From assembly GCA_965208685.1 (NCBI GenBank), contig CBDBPL010000007.1:2666001-2730000 (forward strand): a DNA stretch of 64,000 nucleotides, given 5' to 3'. The position numbers and the translations under genes were made by a program. The notes beneath the pieces were generated by a model. It was not told the origin of the DNA, did not search any database, and saw only the letters and a program-made list of their open reading frames with translations. This stretch comes from JAJEFO01 sp965208685 (GTDB taxonomy: Bacteria > Pseudomonadota > Alphaproteobacteria > Rhodobacterales > Rhodobacteraceae). Shown here piece by piece: positions 31,951-40,289 of this stretch (position 1 is its first letter; every line of letters starts with the position of its first letter).

Positions 31951-32901
31951 ATGAACATTGACCAGTTGCGGGCCTTCTTGACAGTGGCGGACGAGATGTC
32001 GATCAGCGGTGCCGCCGATCGCATGGGCACGACGCAGCCTGTCATCAGCCGCACCATCAAGAGGCTTGAAGCCGAGCTTCATGCCTCCTTGTTCGACCGG
32101 CTCCCGCGCGGCGTTGCGCTCACGCCCTACGGAAACGTGTTGTACGCGGAGGCGCAAAGCATGCTGGCCTCGCATAGACGGACGGTTGAGGCAATTGACG
32201 CCCTCAGGGGCATCGGGCGAACCCGGGTCAGGATCGGTGCCGGTGCGACATGGTTTGAAGAACGCCTGCCAGGCATTCTTTCCAGCTTCAGCTCGACGCA
32301 CCCGCGCGTTCGAATTGACGCCGAGTTTGTCCCCCGTTTCGAGGTGATCGAGGCCCTGCTCTTGGGACGCATCGACATCGGGCTCGCCCAGTTTGGCATG
32401 GAACTGCTTCCTTCGGACGACATCGAGTACGAAGAGCTCTTGCGCGACCGGCTCGTGGTGCTTGGCCGTCGCGGACATCCCCTGACGGGCGCGCTTACGA
32501 CAACGAAGGCCTTCAGGTCTCTCGTCTGGGCGATCACGCCGAGCGCCAGCGGAGAGGACAGGCTGCGTGGCCTGTGCAAGCGATTTGGCGTCGACGATCC
32601 GAACATTCATGTCAGATGCCATTCGACCTCCAGCCTGCTCGGCATCGTGCGCGAAACCGACTTCGTCACGCTGGCACCGGAGTTCATGGCTCGAACTCGC
32701 GGAAAGGGAGACTTCGATGTCCTCACGGACGAGTTTCGCATCACTCTGTCAAAGGGCATCCTGACTCCTCGCCGGGGAACGCTGTCCTTGGGAGCAAGGC
32801 TGTTCCGTGCACATCTGCGAGAGGCATTCCGAGTCTCAGAAGAACAGCAGGAGCACGGGAGAGGGGCCAAGGATGTCGCGGGCAATGTCTCCCAACAGTG
32901 A
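31951..32901 (+). CDS. LysR-family transcriptional regulator
   Basis: A 316-residue regulator with an N-terminal winged helix (MNIDQLRAFLTVADEMSISG, then AADRMGTTQPVISRTIKRLE) and a C-terminal periplasmic-binding-like effector domain (FVPRFEVIEALLLGRIDIGL). It is divergent from the TctC-like gene with 100 bp between, the usual arrangement for a LysR activator and its target, and its 3' end overlaps the convergent TctA-TctB gene by 66 bp. It probably senses the transported compound or a breakdown product. ATG 31951 is the start supported by homology. Confidence 0.9.
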   Translation: MNIDQLRAFLTVADEMSISGAADRMGTTQPVISRTIKRLEAELHASLFDRLPRGVALTPYGNVLYAEAQSMLASHRRTVEAIDALRGIGRTRVRIGAGATWFEERLPGILSSFSSTHPRVRIDAEFVPRFEVIEALLLGRIDIGLAQFGMELLPSDDIEYEELLRDRLVVLGRRGHPLTGALTTTKAFRSLVWAITPSASGEDRLRGLCKRFGVDDPNIHVRCHSTSSLLGIVRETDFVTLAPEFMARTRGKGDFDVLTDEFRITLSKGILTPRRGTLSLGARLFRAHLREAFRVSEEQQEHGRGAKDVAGNVSQQ

Positions 32902-34851
32902 CGGTTGCCAGAAAATCGTCAGAACGCTCTCGTAGAATCCGACCAGCATGCCCCAGCCTGCAACGGCATAGCCGGATGCAAACGGCCATGAAAACCTGGC
33001 CCAGAACCGGCAAAAGAGCAGGATGAACACTGGTATGGCGAGCTTCTGGCCGATGACCGGGGCGGCGAGAACAACCGCACAGATCACCAGAAAGAAAACG
33101 GCCATGCCTCGCAGGATGTCGCGCTGTCCCTTGTCCAGACGATAGGAAATTCCCGCGGCGCGCATGCGCATCCGGTTCTGAACCAATGCGGCCAGGGCGA
33201 GAAACGCACCAATCGCGCATGCTGCAAGAGGAAAGAGCTTGACGCTGTAGCTCCAGTCAAGCGCCAATGCGCCAAGGGTCAGGAAGACGGCCAGAAGCAA
33301 AAGGCCAAGGCCTGTCGACACGACCGGAATCTCGTCAAGCGAATGCTGGGTCTCGGACCGATCGGTCTTCGCGACCGCCATCTGGTTTCTGCGCATCGAG
33401 GCAATGATCGTCACGACAACGATTGTAATGATGATCAGCACGATCGGTCGGGTGAGCCAGCCGAAACCCTGATGGATGTTCATCGTGATGAGAAACGAGT
33501 TTTCCATGATGGCGCCAAGAATGAACGCAAGTATGATCGGCGGCCGCGGCCAACCGCCGCGCTTCATCAGATACCCCACAATCCCGGCTACGATCAGCGT
33601 TATCCAGTCGCCGTAGGTCGATGTGTCAAGCCAGGCCCCCATCAGCACGAAGAGCATCACGCCTGGCACGATCAGGTGACCGGGAACAAAGGCCAGATTG
33701 GCGACGCGGTTCGACACGAGCATCATAGCTGTCGCGGCGATCAGGTTGGCGATGATTATCATCCAGACCATGCTGAACGAGAGAGCGAGTTCCGTGGTGA
33801 GCATGGACGGCCCGGGCCTGAGGCCGTGTATGAGCATGCCACCAAGCAGGATCGCATAGCCAGTGGTGCCGGGTATGCCAAAGACGATGGTCGGGATGAG
33901 TCCTCCTCCCCGCATCGCGTTGTTGGCGGTCTCCGGCGCAATGACGCCCCTGATGTCGCCTTCGCCGAACTTCGGATCTTTCTTCGTCGACTGGACCGCA
34001 TGGCCGTAGGCAATCCAGTCGGTCACGGACCCTCCGAGCCCCGGCACGATCCCGACATAGGTTCCGATGAACGCACTCCGGATCACGAGCCACCAATTCC
34101 GGATCGCGTCCCGTACGCCCAGCCACATCAGTTCGCGCCCGCCCGTATCCCTGATCATGCCCTCGCGAGCGATCGATATGTTCCGGACGGCGAGATCGAC
34201 CATCTCGGGCAACGCAAAGAGACCGAGCACGATCGGGAGCAGCGGCGCTCCGTCAAGCAGGTACTCGGTGCCGAAGAAGTAGCGGGGCACAGCCTCGTTC
34301 TGCGAGTACCCGATCGTCGCTATCAGGACTCCGAGCGCGCCTGTGGCCAGCCCCTTGAAGACGGACTTTCCGCTCAGCGCGCCGACCATGCTGATCCCAA
34401 GGACCCCCAGCATGAAGAGTTCCGCATTCGTGAAGGAACGCAGGAGCGGTTTCAGCAACGGCAAGGACAAGGCCAGGATCAGTGCGCCGAACAGGCCGCC
34501 GAATGCGGAACAGGCGAAAGCGGCACCGAGCGCTCGCTGCGCCTGCCCCTGCTTGGCAAGCGGATATCCGTCGAGAATCGTAGCCTGGCTGGCTGCCGTA
34601 CCCGGGATGCCGAGCATGACCGAAGTCACGGTATCCCCGGTCATCGTGACCGCATACATTCCCAGAAGCAGGGCGAAGGCCGAAGTGCTGTCCATCCCGA
34701 ACGTGAACGGCAGCAGCAGGACGATGCCGATGCCTCCGCCAAGCCCCGGAATGATCCCGATGACCAAGCCGCACAGGATTCCAACCGCAAGAGCGAAGAA
34801 CGCGCTCGGCTCGAGCACCATTCCAAGTCCCTGAAAGAACGCTTCAGTCAT
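32836..34851 (-). CDS. tctA: Tripartite tricarboxylate transporter, fused TctA-TctB permease
   Basis: A 671-residue inner-membrane protein. Residues about 1-495 are the large TctA permease: GIIPGLGGGIGIVLLLPFTF, then MLGIPGTAASQATILDGYPL and later GIVPGLGGSVTDWIAYGHAV (duplicated G-x-x-P-G-x-G-G loops), and PTIVFGIPGTTGYAILLGGM. After a hydrophilic linker (about 496-515, RSETQHSLDEIP) the C-terminal ~150 residues have four hydrophobic segments of the small TctB subunit. TctB is normally a separate gene; here there is no other tctB. The cognate binding protein is probably the TctC-like gene at 30762. ATG 34851 starts 27 bp after the upstream sulfatase stop. Confidence 0.92.
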   Translation of the reverse strand: MTEAFFQGLGMVLEPSAFFALAVGILCGLVIGIIPGLGGGIGIVLLLPFTFGMDSTSAFALLLGMYAVTMTGDTVTSVMLGIPGTAASQATILDGYPLAKQGQAQRALGAAFACSAFGGLFGALILALSLPLLKPLLRSFTNAELFMLGVLGISMVGALSGKSVFKGLATGALGVLIATIGYSQNEAVPRYFFGTEYLLDGAPLLPIVLGLFALPEMVDLAVRNISIAREGMIRDTGGRELMWLGVRDAIRNWWLVIRSAFIGTYVGIVPGLGGSVTDWIAYGHAVQSTKKDPKFGEGDIRGVIAPETANNAMRGGGLIPTIVFGIPGTTGYAILLGGMLIHGLRPGPSMLTTELALSFSMVWMIIIANLIAATAMMLVSNRVANLAFVPGHLIVPGVMLFVLMGAWLDTSTYGDWITLIVAGIVGYLMKRGGWPRPPIILAFILGAIMENSFLITMNIHQGFGWLTRPIVLIIITIVVVTIIASMRRNQMAVAKTDRSETQHSLDEIPVVSTGLGLLLLAVFLTLGALALDWSYSVKLFPLAACAIGAFLALAALVQNRMRMRAAGISYRLDKGQRDILRGMAVFFLVICAVVLAAPVIGQKLAIPVFILLFCRFWARFSWPFASGYAVAGWGMLVGFYESVLTIFWQPSLLGDIARDILGPSPVLLLFF

Positions 34852-34878
34852 GCATGGCCTCCCAGCCGCCGATATCGC

Positions 34879-36150
34879 CTATCGCCGGTCCGGCGAGTCG
34901 TCCCGTTGCCGAAGAAGACGGCTCGCCAACTCAACTCCCGCGAAATCGTCCAGCTCGCCAGCTCGACTGAGCATCATCCGTGCCAGTGAGAGAATTCGCC
35001 CGGACTGGTCTCCAAAATGCATGTACTGGTTCTGCTTGTCGGCCCGTGGAACGTCGAAGAGGTTGAATTCCTCTTCGGGATCGATCGTGAGGTCGTAAAA
35101 CTCGTGCTGTTCGTCCCAGCTGAGGATGAGCTTCAAGTCCTTCGTGCGAATGCAGCGCTGCAATGTACGGGTCGTCCGTCGCTCCGTCTGCGCGTAATAG
35201 GCGTCTCGCCATGCCGTGGCTGTTCCATCAAGCAGATCGAAGAGATTTGCGCCATCGATGTAATCTGGACACGTGATTCCTGCCGCAGCGAGGACTGTCG
35301 GCATGAGATCCTCGAGCCCCACGAGGCCCTTCGGGCGAATTCCCTCCGGAACTCCCGGTCCTTCCATCAGGAAGGGCACGCGAATCGAGCTGTCTTGACA
35401 GACCCATTTGTGCGGGGCCGCTTCCGCGAAATTGAACGTCTCGCCGTGATCCGAGACATAGAGGACCAGCGTATTCTCCGACAGGCCAGTTCGACGCAAC
35501 ACTTCCCTGACTGCCCCGACGCATCCGTCCAGAGCCGTGACCGCCGCGTAGTAGCCTGGAAAAGGCACACCCTTCCGGCGGTATGGAGCGTAGCTTTCGG
35601 CTGGGGCGGTGAACGGGTTGTGAGGCGGGTAGTAGCTCTGAACGGCGATGAAGGGTTTCTCCCGGGCCTGCGGACTCTCAAGGAACCTGATCATCTCCTC
35701 TGTCTGCGTCTCGGGCTTGTATCTGCCTCCCTGAAAGGACTGCCGGCCATCTTCCCAGTGGCCACCGTGCGAATTGAACCCTTTCCAGATGTCGAAGCGG
35801 CCGTTGTTCGTCTCGCCCAGATGCCACTTTCCGAAGTAGGCGGTCCTGTAGCCCGCGGACTGCATGATCTCGAATAGCGTGGTGTCGACCTTGCTTTCGT
35901 AGGAAATGACATCTTCGATGCCATAGCGATTGTACGTGACGCCGTGCTTGTTCGGATGCACTCCCGTCCACATGCTTGCCCGCGCCGGGGTGCAGACCGG
36001 AAATGGCGTGAATGACAACTCAAAGTTCGCCCCACGTGCGGCCATCGCATCCAGGTTTGGCGTCTGCGCAAACACGTTTCCGTTGCAACCCAAGGAATCC
36101 CAGCGTTGCTGATCGCTGACGATCACAAGGAAGTTTGGTTGCTGTTGCAT
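34879..36150 (-). CDS. Second type I sulfatase
   Basis: A 423-residue sulfatase with FLVIVSDQQRWDSLGCNGN at the N-terminus and the modification motif FPVCTPARASMWTG (C-T-P-A-R). YFGKWHLGE holds the catalytic Lys-His, and LVLYVSDHGETFNFAEAAPH the metal-binding Asp-His. EHEFYDLTIDPEEEFNLFD-like sequence near the C-terminus is the standard tail of arylsulfatase A/choline-sulfatase relatives. There is no signal peptide. It is only distantly similar to the sulfatase at 29181-30710. It is in line with the enolase-superfamily gene upstream (12-bp gap) and the TctA-TctB gene downstream, so the four probably form an operon. Confidence 0.92.
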   Translation of the reverse strand: MQQQPNFLVIVSDQQRWDSLGCNGNVFAQTPNLDAMAARGANFELSFTPFPVCTPARASMWTGVHPNKHGVTYNRYGIEDVISYESKVDTTLFEIMQSAGYRTAYFGKWHLGETNNGRFDIWKGFNSHGGHWEDGRQSFQGGRYKPETQTEEMIRFLESPQAREKPFIAVQSYYPPHNPFTAPAESYAPYRRKGVPFPGYYAAVTALDGCVGAVREVLRRTGLSENTLVLYVSDHGETFNFAEAAPHKWVCQDSSIRVPFLMEGPGVPEGIRPKGLVGLEDLMPTVLAAAGITCPDYIDGANLFDLLDGTATAWRDAYYAQTERRTTRTLQRCIRTKDLKLILSWDEQHEFYDLTIDPEEEFNLFDVPRADKQNQYMHFGDQSGRILSLARMMLSRAGELDDFAGVELASRLLRQRDDSPDRR

Positions 36151-36162
36151 GTTCGGTCCCCG

Positions 36163-37281
36163 CTAGAGCCGGACGCGGCACAGGCATGAGGTGTCAATCT
36201 CAATGCCAAGTCCAGGTTCCGATGGCACCTCAAGCCGGCCCTGTCTTGGAGCCAGGACGTCTGGATCGACCAGACAGGACGCCACGTCACTTTCTTCGAA
36301 CTGGAGTTCCAGCGTCAGCGCCGCCGGCACGACTGACAAGAGATGCAGGCTCGCAACAGCCATGACAGGCCCCAGGTGGTTATGGGGCGCCAGTTCGATG
36401 CTACGCGCACCGGCCTGGATCGCGACGTCCATGGTGCCCGCCACGCCGCAGAGCCGAATGTCCGGGTTCACGATGTCAAATGCGCCCTCCTTGAGAAACG
36501 GAGCAAAGGCCCGTGGACCGTCTAGATACTCCCCGCCGGCCAGGCGGATCTCGAAACGGTTCGCGGCCCGGCGAATTCGGCACAGATCCTCGATTGAAAG
36601 GAAGTCCTCATGTACAGGTCCTTCGATCCACGCCGGACCCAGGACGGCGAGTGCGCGTACAAGTGCCAATGCACTCTCCCGTTCGAAACGCCAATGGCAA
36701 TCCACCATCAAGTCGACGTCCGGTCCGACTGCCTTCCGGACCGCAGCAACGGCATCGATGCCGCCCTGAAAGGAAGCGACCTGAGCTTCCGCTGCCCGGC
36801 TCTTCACGTCATCAAACGGCGCCAGCTTCAGCGCGGAAAATCCCGACGAAATTGCGTGCGTCGCGCGCCTGGCCCAACCTTCGGGCGACCGGTCAACAGT
36901 GCCGCGATTGATGTTGGCATAACATGGGACATGTTCGTGAATCCGGGGACCGAACATGCAGCCAAACGGAACACCTCGAAGGCGAGATTCCACGTCAAGC
37001 AGCGCCTGCTCCAGCGCGCTCATCGCAATCTGGAACGCGAGACCGTGCTTCCAGCCCGGTTGCCGCGCAAGGTAGTTCCTCCCTTCGTCGACGGTCATGC
37101 CTCGCAGTTCGTTTGACAGGATCCGGAGCGCAACGACAACCTGATCGTTGAGCCAGTTGAACGACGCCTCTCCCCATCCTTCTGCGTCCCGGGACACGAG
37201 CAAGCGCACGAAGAGAAACTCTGTCCGACCCGAAATTGGCTGACGGTAGACCTCGGCTTCCTTGACGCGGCACGATTTCAT
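36163..37281 (-). CDS. Enolase-superfamily enzyme, sugar-acid dehydratase-like
   Basis: A 372-residue barrel enzyme. Motifs: SALKLAPFDDVKS at the position of the K-x-K (only the first Lys is kept, followed by L-A-P-F), VDLMVDCHWRFE (Asp ligand), AWIEGPVHEDFL (Glu ligand), RLAGGEYLDGPRAF (Glu ligand) and SIELAPHNHLGPVMAVASLH. The last resembles galactonate/gluconate dehydratases, which use a His on the other side of the barrel. ATG 37281 is chosen from homology (MKSCRVKEAEVY); ATG 37314 is an alternative, and neither has a strong ribosome site. It heads the operon with sulfatase and permease, suggesting that a desulfated sugar acid is dehydrated. Confidence 0.85.
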   Translation of the reverse strand: MKSCRVKEAEVYRQPISGRTEFLFVRLLVSRDAEGWGEASFNWLNDQVVVALRILSNELRGMTVDEGRNYLARQPGWKHGLAFQIAMSALEQALLDVESRLRGVPFGCMFGPRIHEHVPCYANINRGTVDRSPEGWARRATHAISSGFSALKLAPFDDVKSRAAEAQVASFQGGIDAVAAVRKAVGPDVDLMVDCHWRFERESALALVRALAVLGPAWIEGPVHEDFLSIEDLCRIRRAANRFEIRLAGGEYLDGPRAFAPFLKEGAFDIVNPDIRLCGVAGTMDVAIQAGARSIELAPHNHLGPVMAVASLHLLSVVPAALTLELQFEESDVASCLVDPDVLAPRQGRLEVPSEPGLGIEIDTSCLCRVRL

Positions 37282-38207
37282 GTCCGCGGATGATCTTCCC
37301 CATTGACGATTCATCCGTTCACGCAATGCTCCCGGTGCTCGGCACGCATGCGAATCCGCGGTCTTGCAGAAGCGATCATGCAGGTGCATGAGAAAGTCGA
37401 GGATGCCGGAACCGCAACCCGGCGAAATCGCGTTCCCAAGAAGTGTCGACTTTTCGAAACCGACGCATGGGACCAATCGGCAACTTGCATGTTTGCGCCT
37501 CCGGTCGGAACTCGCGTCATTGACATGTCTCGGAGCCCTTCAATCCGCTTCTTGCCTGCAAGGCCGCGAACTCCAAGACCGTGAATTCGACGTCCCTCGC
37601 ACAGAATTGAGTGAACCGCATTGCCACGCATGAAACCAATGACTTCACTTGAGGAGATTTATGCCGCTTTGGTCATACCTGCCTTCTCACATGAATGTCT
37701 CCTTTCCGCCCGAAGGGGCCAAGGCGCCTCGCTTGCCTGCAGCCGCGGGGATTGTTCAGGCTCCAGGAATCTCCGCTGGACAGGACGGTCAGGCTTCCGG
37801 ACTTGTGCCTGAGCAGCCATTGCCAGCGAAGGCTCGGCGTTCCATTGACATGCGAGAGATTCATGTCGTCCAGCCCGTCGCATGCAGATTCGAACTTCCG
37901 GTCGCCGCGGCCGCACCGCGCCCCCGAAGCGCCGGGACCGCACGCGCTGCGACAAGGACCGCGGCCGACGTGAATGACCAAGATGAAAGCGCATTCGTGG
38001 CGCAGCGGACGGAAAGTGACGCCGATCGACGACCGAACGACCAGTCATCCTCCGAAATGCGAAGAACACGGCGTCGGAACTGTCTGCCAAATTGCTCTTG
38101 CACCCGCGCCCGGACGAAGTGCGGCGCCTGCGAGCCTTGGAACGGATCTGCCTTGCATCGAGATCACCGCGCAGGGAACCGTTCCAACAGCACGAACTGC
38201 CGGCACT
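37282..38207. other. 926-bp interval without a supported gene
   Basis: The longest non-coding stretch of the window. All six frames are broken into pieces shorter than about 145 codons with no recognised family. On the minus strand a good AAAGGAG precedes an ATG near 37691-37693, but it is followed at once by a stop (ATG TGA), as if an operon start had been disrupted. No tRNA, hairpin array or insertion-sequence end was recognised. It probably represents decayed genes downstream of the carnitine-dehydrogenase-like gene. Confidence 0.45.
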
Positions 38208-39155
38208 TCATGCATCGCGCTGTCCGGATTCGAGCTCTGCAAGCGCCTTTTGAATGGCTACCAGCATTGCATCGCGTCTCTGCGACAACTCGGCCACGGT
38301 ACGCCCTTCATTGGCCTCCGCAAGCCCCTCTTCGAGCAGCTTTGTGTTCGCGTCGTTGAGTTGCGGTGAACCAAGATCGTCCCACCACCCGTTGAAGGTG
38401 TCTGCAAAGTGATCGCAAAATGCCGACAGCCCGCCCTGGCCGGCGCCAAGGCCAAAAAGGGTCGTCGGACCCATGGTTGCCCATCTGAGCCCCGGGCCGG
38501 ACGCGACCGCCCTGTCCACGTCGCCCACGCTTGCGACCCCGCTTTCGACCAGGTGGACTGCCTCGCGCCATATGGCGGCTTGCAACCGGTTGGCGACATG
38601 GCCCGGAACTTCCTTCTGCACGCGGATCGTGGTCTTGCCGACGTCCGCATAGAACGCCTCGGCTGATTCAACTACGCCGGACTGCGTCTCTTCGTTCGCC
38701 ATCAGCTCGACAAGGGGAATCAGATGGGGCGGATTGAAGGGATGGCCCAGTATGAACCGGCCAGGCGAGCGCCATCCCTTCTGCATTTGGCCAAGGGTCA
38801 GCCCCGAGGCCGAGCTTGCGACGATCGCCCGGGGCGAAAGGTGCGGTTCGATCCGCGCAAACGTGTCGTGTTTCATTGCCATCCGTTCGGGAACGCTCTC
38901 CTGAATGAAGTCGGCCCCTTCAACAGCCGCTTCAGGAGATGCGTGAAAGGTGATCCGGTCTGGATCGCCCCGTTTCGTCAGCCCGATCTCGGCCATGGCG
39001 GGCCAGGCGTTCCGAACATGATCTCGAACGGCTGTTTCGGTGCCCGCGGCCGGATCGAAGACCGCCACCGACCGTCCGGAAGCAAGAAAGAGTGCCGCCC
39101 AGCTTGCGCCGATGAGGCCCGCACCAATGACGCTGGTCCGCGCAATTTCCGACAT
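38208..39155 (-). CDS. 3-hydroxyacyl-CoA-dehydrogenase-like enzyme, L-carnitine dehydrogenase type
   Basis: A 315-residue NAD-dependent enzyme with an N-terminal Rossmann domain (SVIGAGLIGASWAALFLASG, then VAVFDPA) and a helical C-terminal domain. SVPERMAMKHDTFARIEPHL, then ASSASGLTLGQMQ and FILGHPFNPPHLIPLVEL are the blocks of the L-carnitine dehydrogenase / lambda-crystallin group; the His of GHPFNPP is the catalytic residue. L-carnitine dehydrogenase makes 3-dehydrocarnitine. Its usual partner, a beta-keto-acid cleavage enzyme, is present only as a remnant at 39895-40289. ATG 39155 is coupled to the SDR stop (TGATG). L-gulonate 3-dehydrogenase is the main alternative. Confidence 0.82.
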   Translation of the reverse strand: MSEIARTSVIGAGLIGASWAALFLASGRSVAVFDPAAGTETAVRDHVRNAWPAMAEIGLTKRGDPDRITFHASPEAAVEGADFIQESVPERMAMKHDTFARIEPHLSPRAIVASSASGLTLGQMQKGWRSPGRFILGHPFNPPHLIPLVELMANEETQSGVVESAEAFYADVGKTTIRVQKEVPGHVANRLQAAIWREAVHLVESGVASVGDVDRAVASGPGLRWATMGPTTLFGLGAGQGGLSAFCDHFADTFNGWWDDLGSPQLNDANTKLLEEGLAEANEGRTVAELSQRRDAMLVAIQKALAELESGQRDA

Positions 39156-39895
39156 CAGAAAATTCCCGGGTTGATCGGAGAAGCGGCGGTCATGCCGCCA
39201 TCCACCGTGAACAGCTGGCCGGTTGCGAAACCCGCTTCGTCCGACGCCAGCCAGACTGCGATTGCAGCGATGTCTTCGGGCCGCCCGAAACGCCGCGTCG
39301 CGTGGCGCATGAGCGCGTCCTGCCTGGCAGCCTCGGGGTCCGAGGCAAGTTCGAACCCGGCTTCGAGCATTCCGGTCTCGATCCATCCGGGGCAAATTGC
39401 GTTGCAGCGCACCTCAGGTCCGTGATCCACGGCGATTGAACGGGTCAGGCCATGCACAAAGGCCTTGGACGCGTTGTAGAGCGCCATGCCAGGGTCGGCT
39501 GACTGGCCCGAAACCGAGCCGATGTTGATGATGGATCCTCCTGTCCGCATGCGGGGAAGGGCTGCGCGGCAGGCGTTGAACACGCCTTTGCAGTTCACGC
39601 CGATGACAAGGTCCCAGTTCGCATCCGTGCTGTCCATGACCGTTCGCTCAACCTGAACGCCGGCATTGTTGACGAGGATGTCAAGCGATCCCGCCGCCGC
39701 GGCCAGGCGTTCCATGTCCTCGGTGCTGGAGACATCCGCCGTCATCCAGGCGCAATCCTCGGGCAGGTCACCGGGCGCATGGCTTCGCCCGCAGGCAAGG
39801 ACGCTTGCCCCTTCACCCAGGAATGCCTCGACGATACCGCGTCCGATTCCCCGGCCGCCTCCCGTAACGATTGCCGTCTTACCGATGAGTCGCAT
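39155..39895 (-). CDS. SDR-family oxidoreductase (a)
   Basis: A 246-residue classical short-chain dehydrogenase. IVTGGGRGIGRGIVEAFLGE is the cofactor motif, LVNNAGVQVERT is the N-N-A-G block, NIGSVSGQSADPG holds the catalytic Ser and ALYNASKAFVHGLTR the Tyr-x-x-x-Lys. CNAICPGWIETGML and the C-terminal TVDGGMTAA are standard. It is coupled at both ends by TGATG overlaps, upstream with the decayed cleavage-enzyme frame and downstream with the carnitine-dehydrogenase-like gene. It is moderately similar to the SDR at 40289-41083 and may act on a stereoisomer or later intermediate of the same pathway. Confidence 0.88.
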   Translation of the reverse strand: MRLIGKTAIVTGGGRGIGRGIVEAFLGEGASVLACGRSHAPGDLPEDCAWMTADVSSTEDMERLAAAAGSLDILVNNAGVQVERTVMDSTDANWDLVIGVNCKGVFNACRAALPRMRTGGSIINIGSVSGQSADPGMALYNASKAFVHGLTRSIAVDHGPEVRCNAICPGWIETGMLEAGFELASDPEAARQDALMRHATRRFGRPEDIAAIAVWLASDEAGFATGQLFTVDGGMTAASPINPGIF

Positions 39896-40289
39896 CAACG
39901 CCCCCCAAGCATGCATCCGACCGTGGTGCCGGCAACACTCGTGGTTCCCGGCAAGGCCTCGACGAAATGGGGAGGCCTTGCCGGATCCCTATCGACGAAT
40001 TGCCCGGCCTTGAAGGGGTGGCCGGGATCGTGGCATTCGAGCCCGACCCTCGTGCAACGTACGTGGCGCAATTGCCAAATGGCATGCTCGATCGTTTCGA
40101 ATGCGTTGGAAATCATGAAGCCCTGGCCCCGACGAGGAACTCCGGCTTCAGATCGAACTTCCCTTCACTGAACTTCCTGAGAAGCGGAAAGACCTCGAAC
40201 TTCATCGAAACCATGTTGAGGTTCGCCGTCTCGGATCTGACTGACGGCGTTGCGTTTTGCCCTTCGTCCCTGGTCACTTCCAAGGTCAT
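39895..40289 (-). pseudogene. Remnant of a beta-keto-acid cleavage enzyme (BKACE, DUF849)
   Basis: Between two SDR genes, 395 bp (not a multiple of three) start with ATG 40289 overlapping the upstream stop (TGATG) and end with TGA overlapping the next ATG (39895). Frame one (58 codons) has ANLNMVSMKFEVFPLLRKF, like the S-L-N-M-G-S-M-N-F block of BKACE. The second frame has FMISNAFETIEHAI and then GLECHDPGHPFKAGQFVDRD with PARPPHFVEALPG, like the N-T-F-x-D-I-E, F-E-C-Y-D-x-G-H and K-P-P-F-F-V-Q segments. The N-terminal ~100 residues, the last ~50 and at least one base are missing. In carnitine degradation this enzyme splits 3-dehydrocarnitine with acetyl-CoA. The family match is from memory of conserved blocks. 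Confidence 0.6.

Noticed and set aside
33343..34989. 548-codon plus-strand frame
   Set aside because: Antisense to the TctA-TctB fusion, His/Arg/Glu/Asp-rich shadow composition, no known domain.
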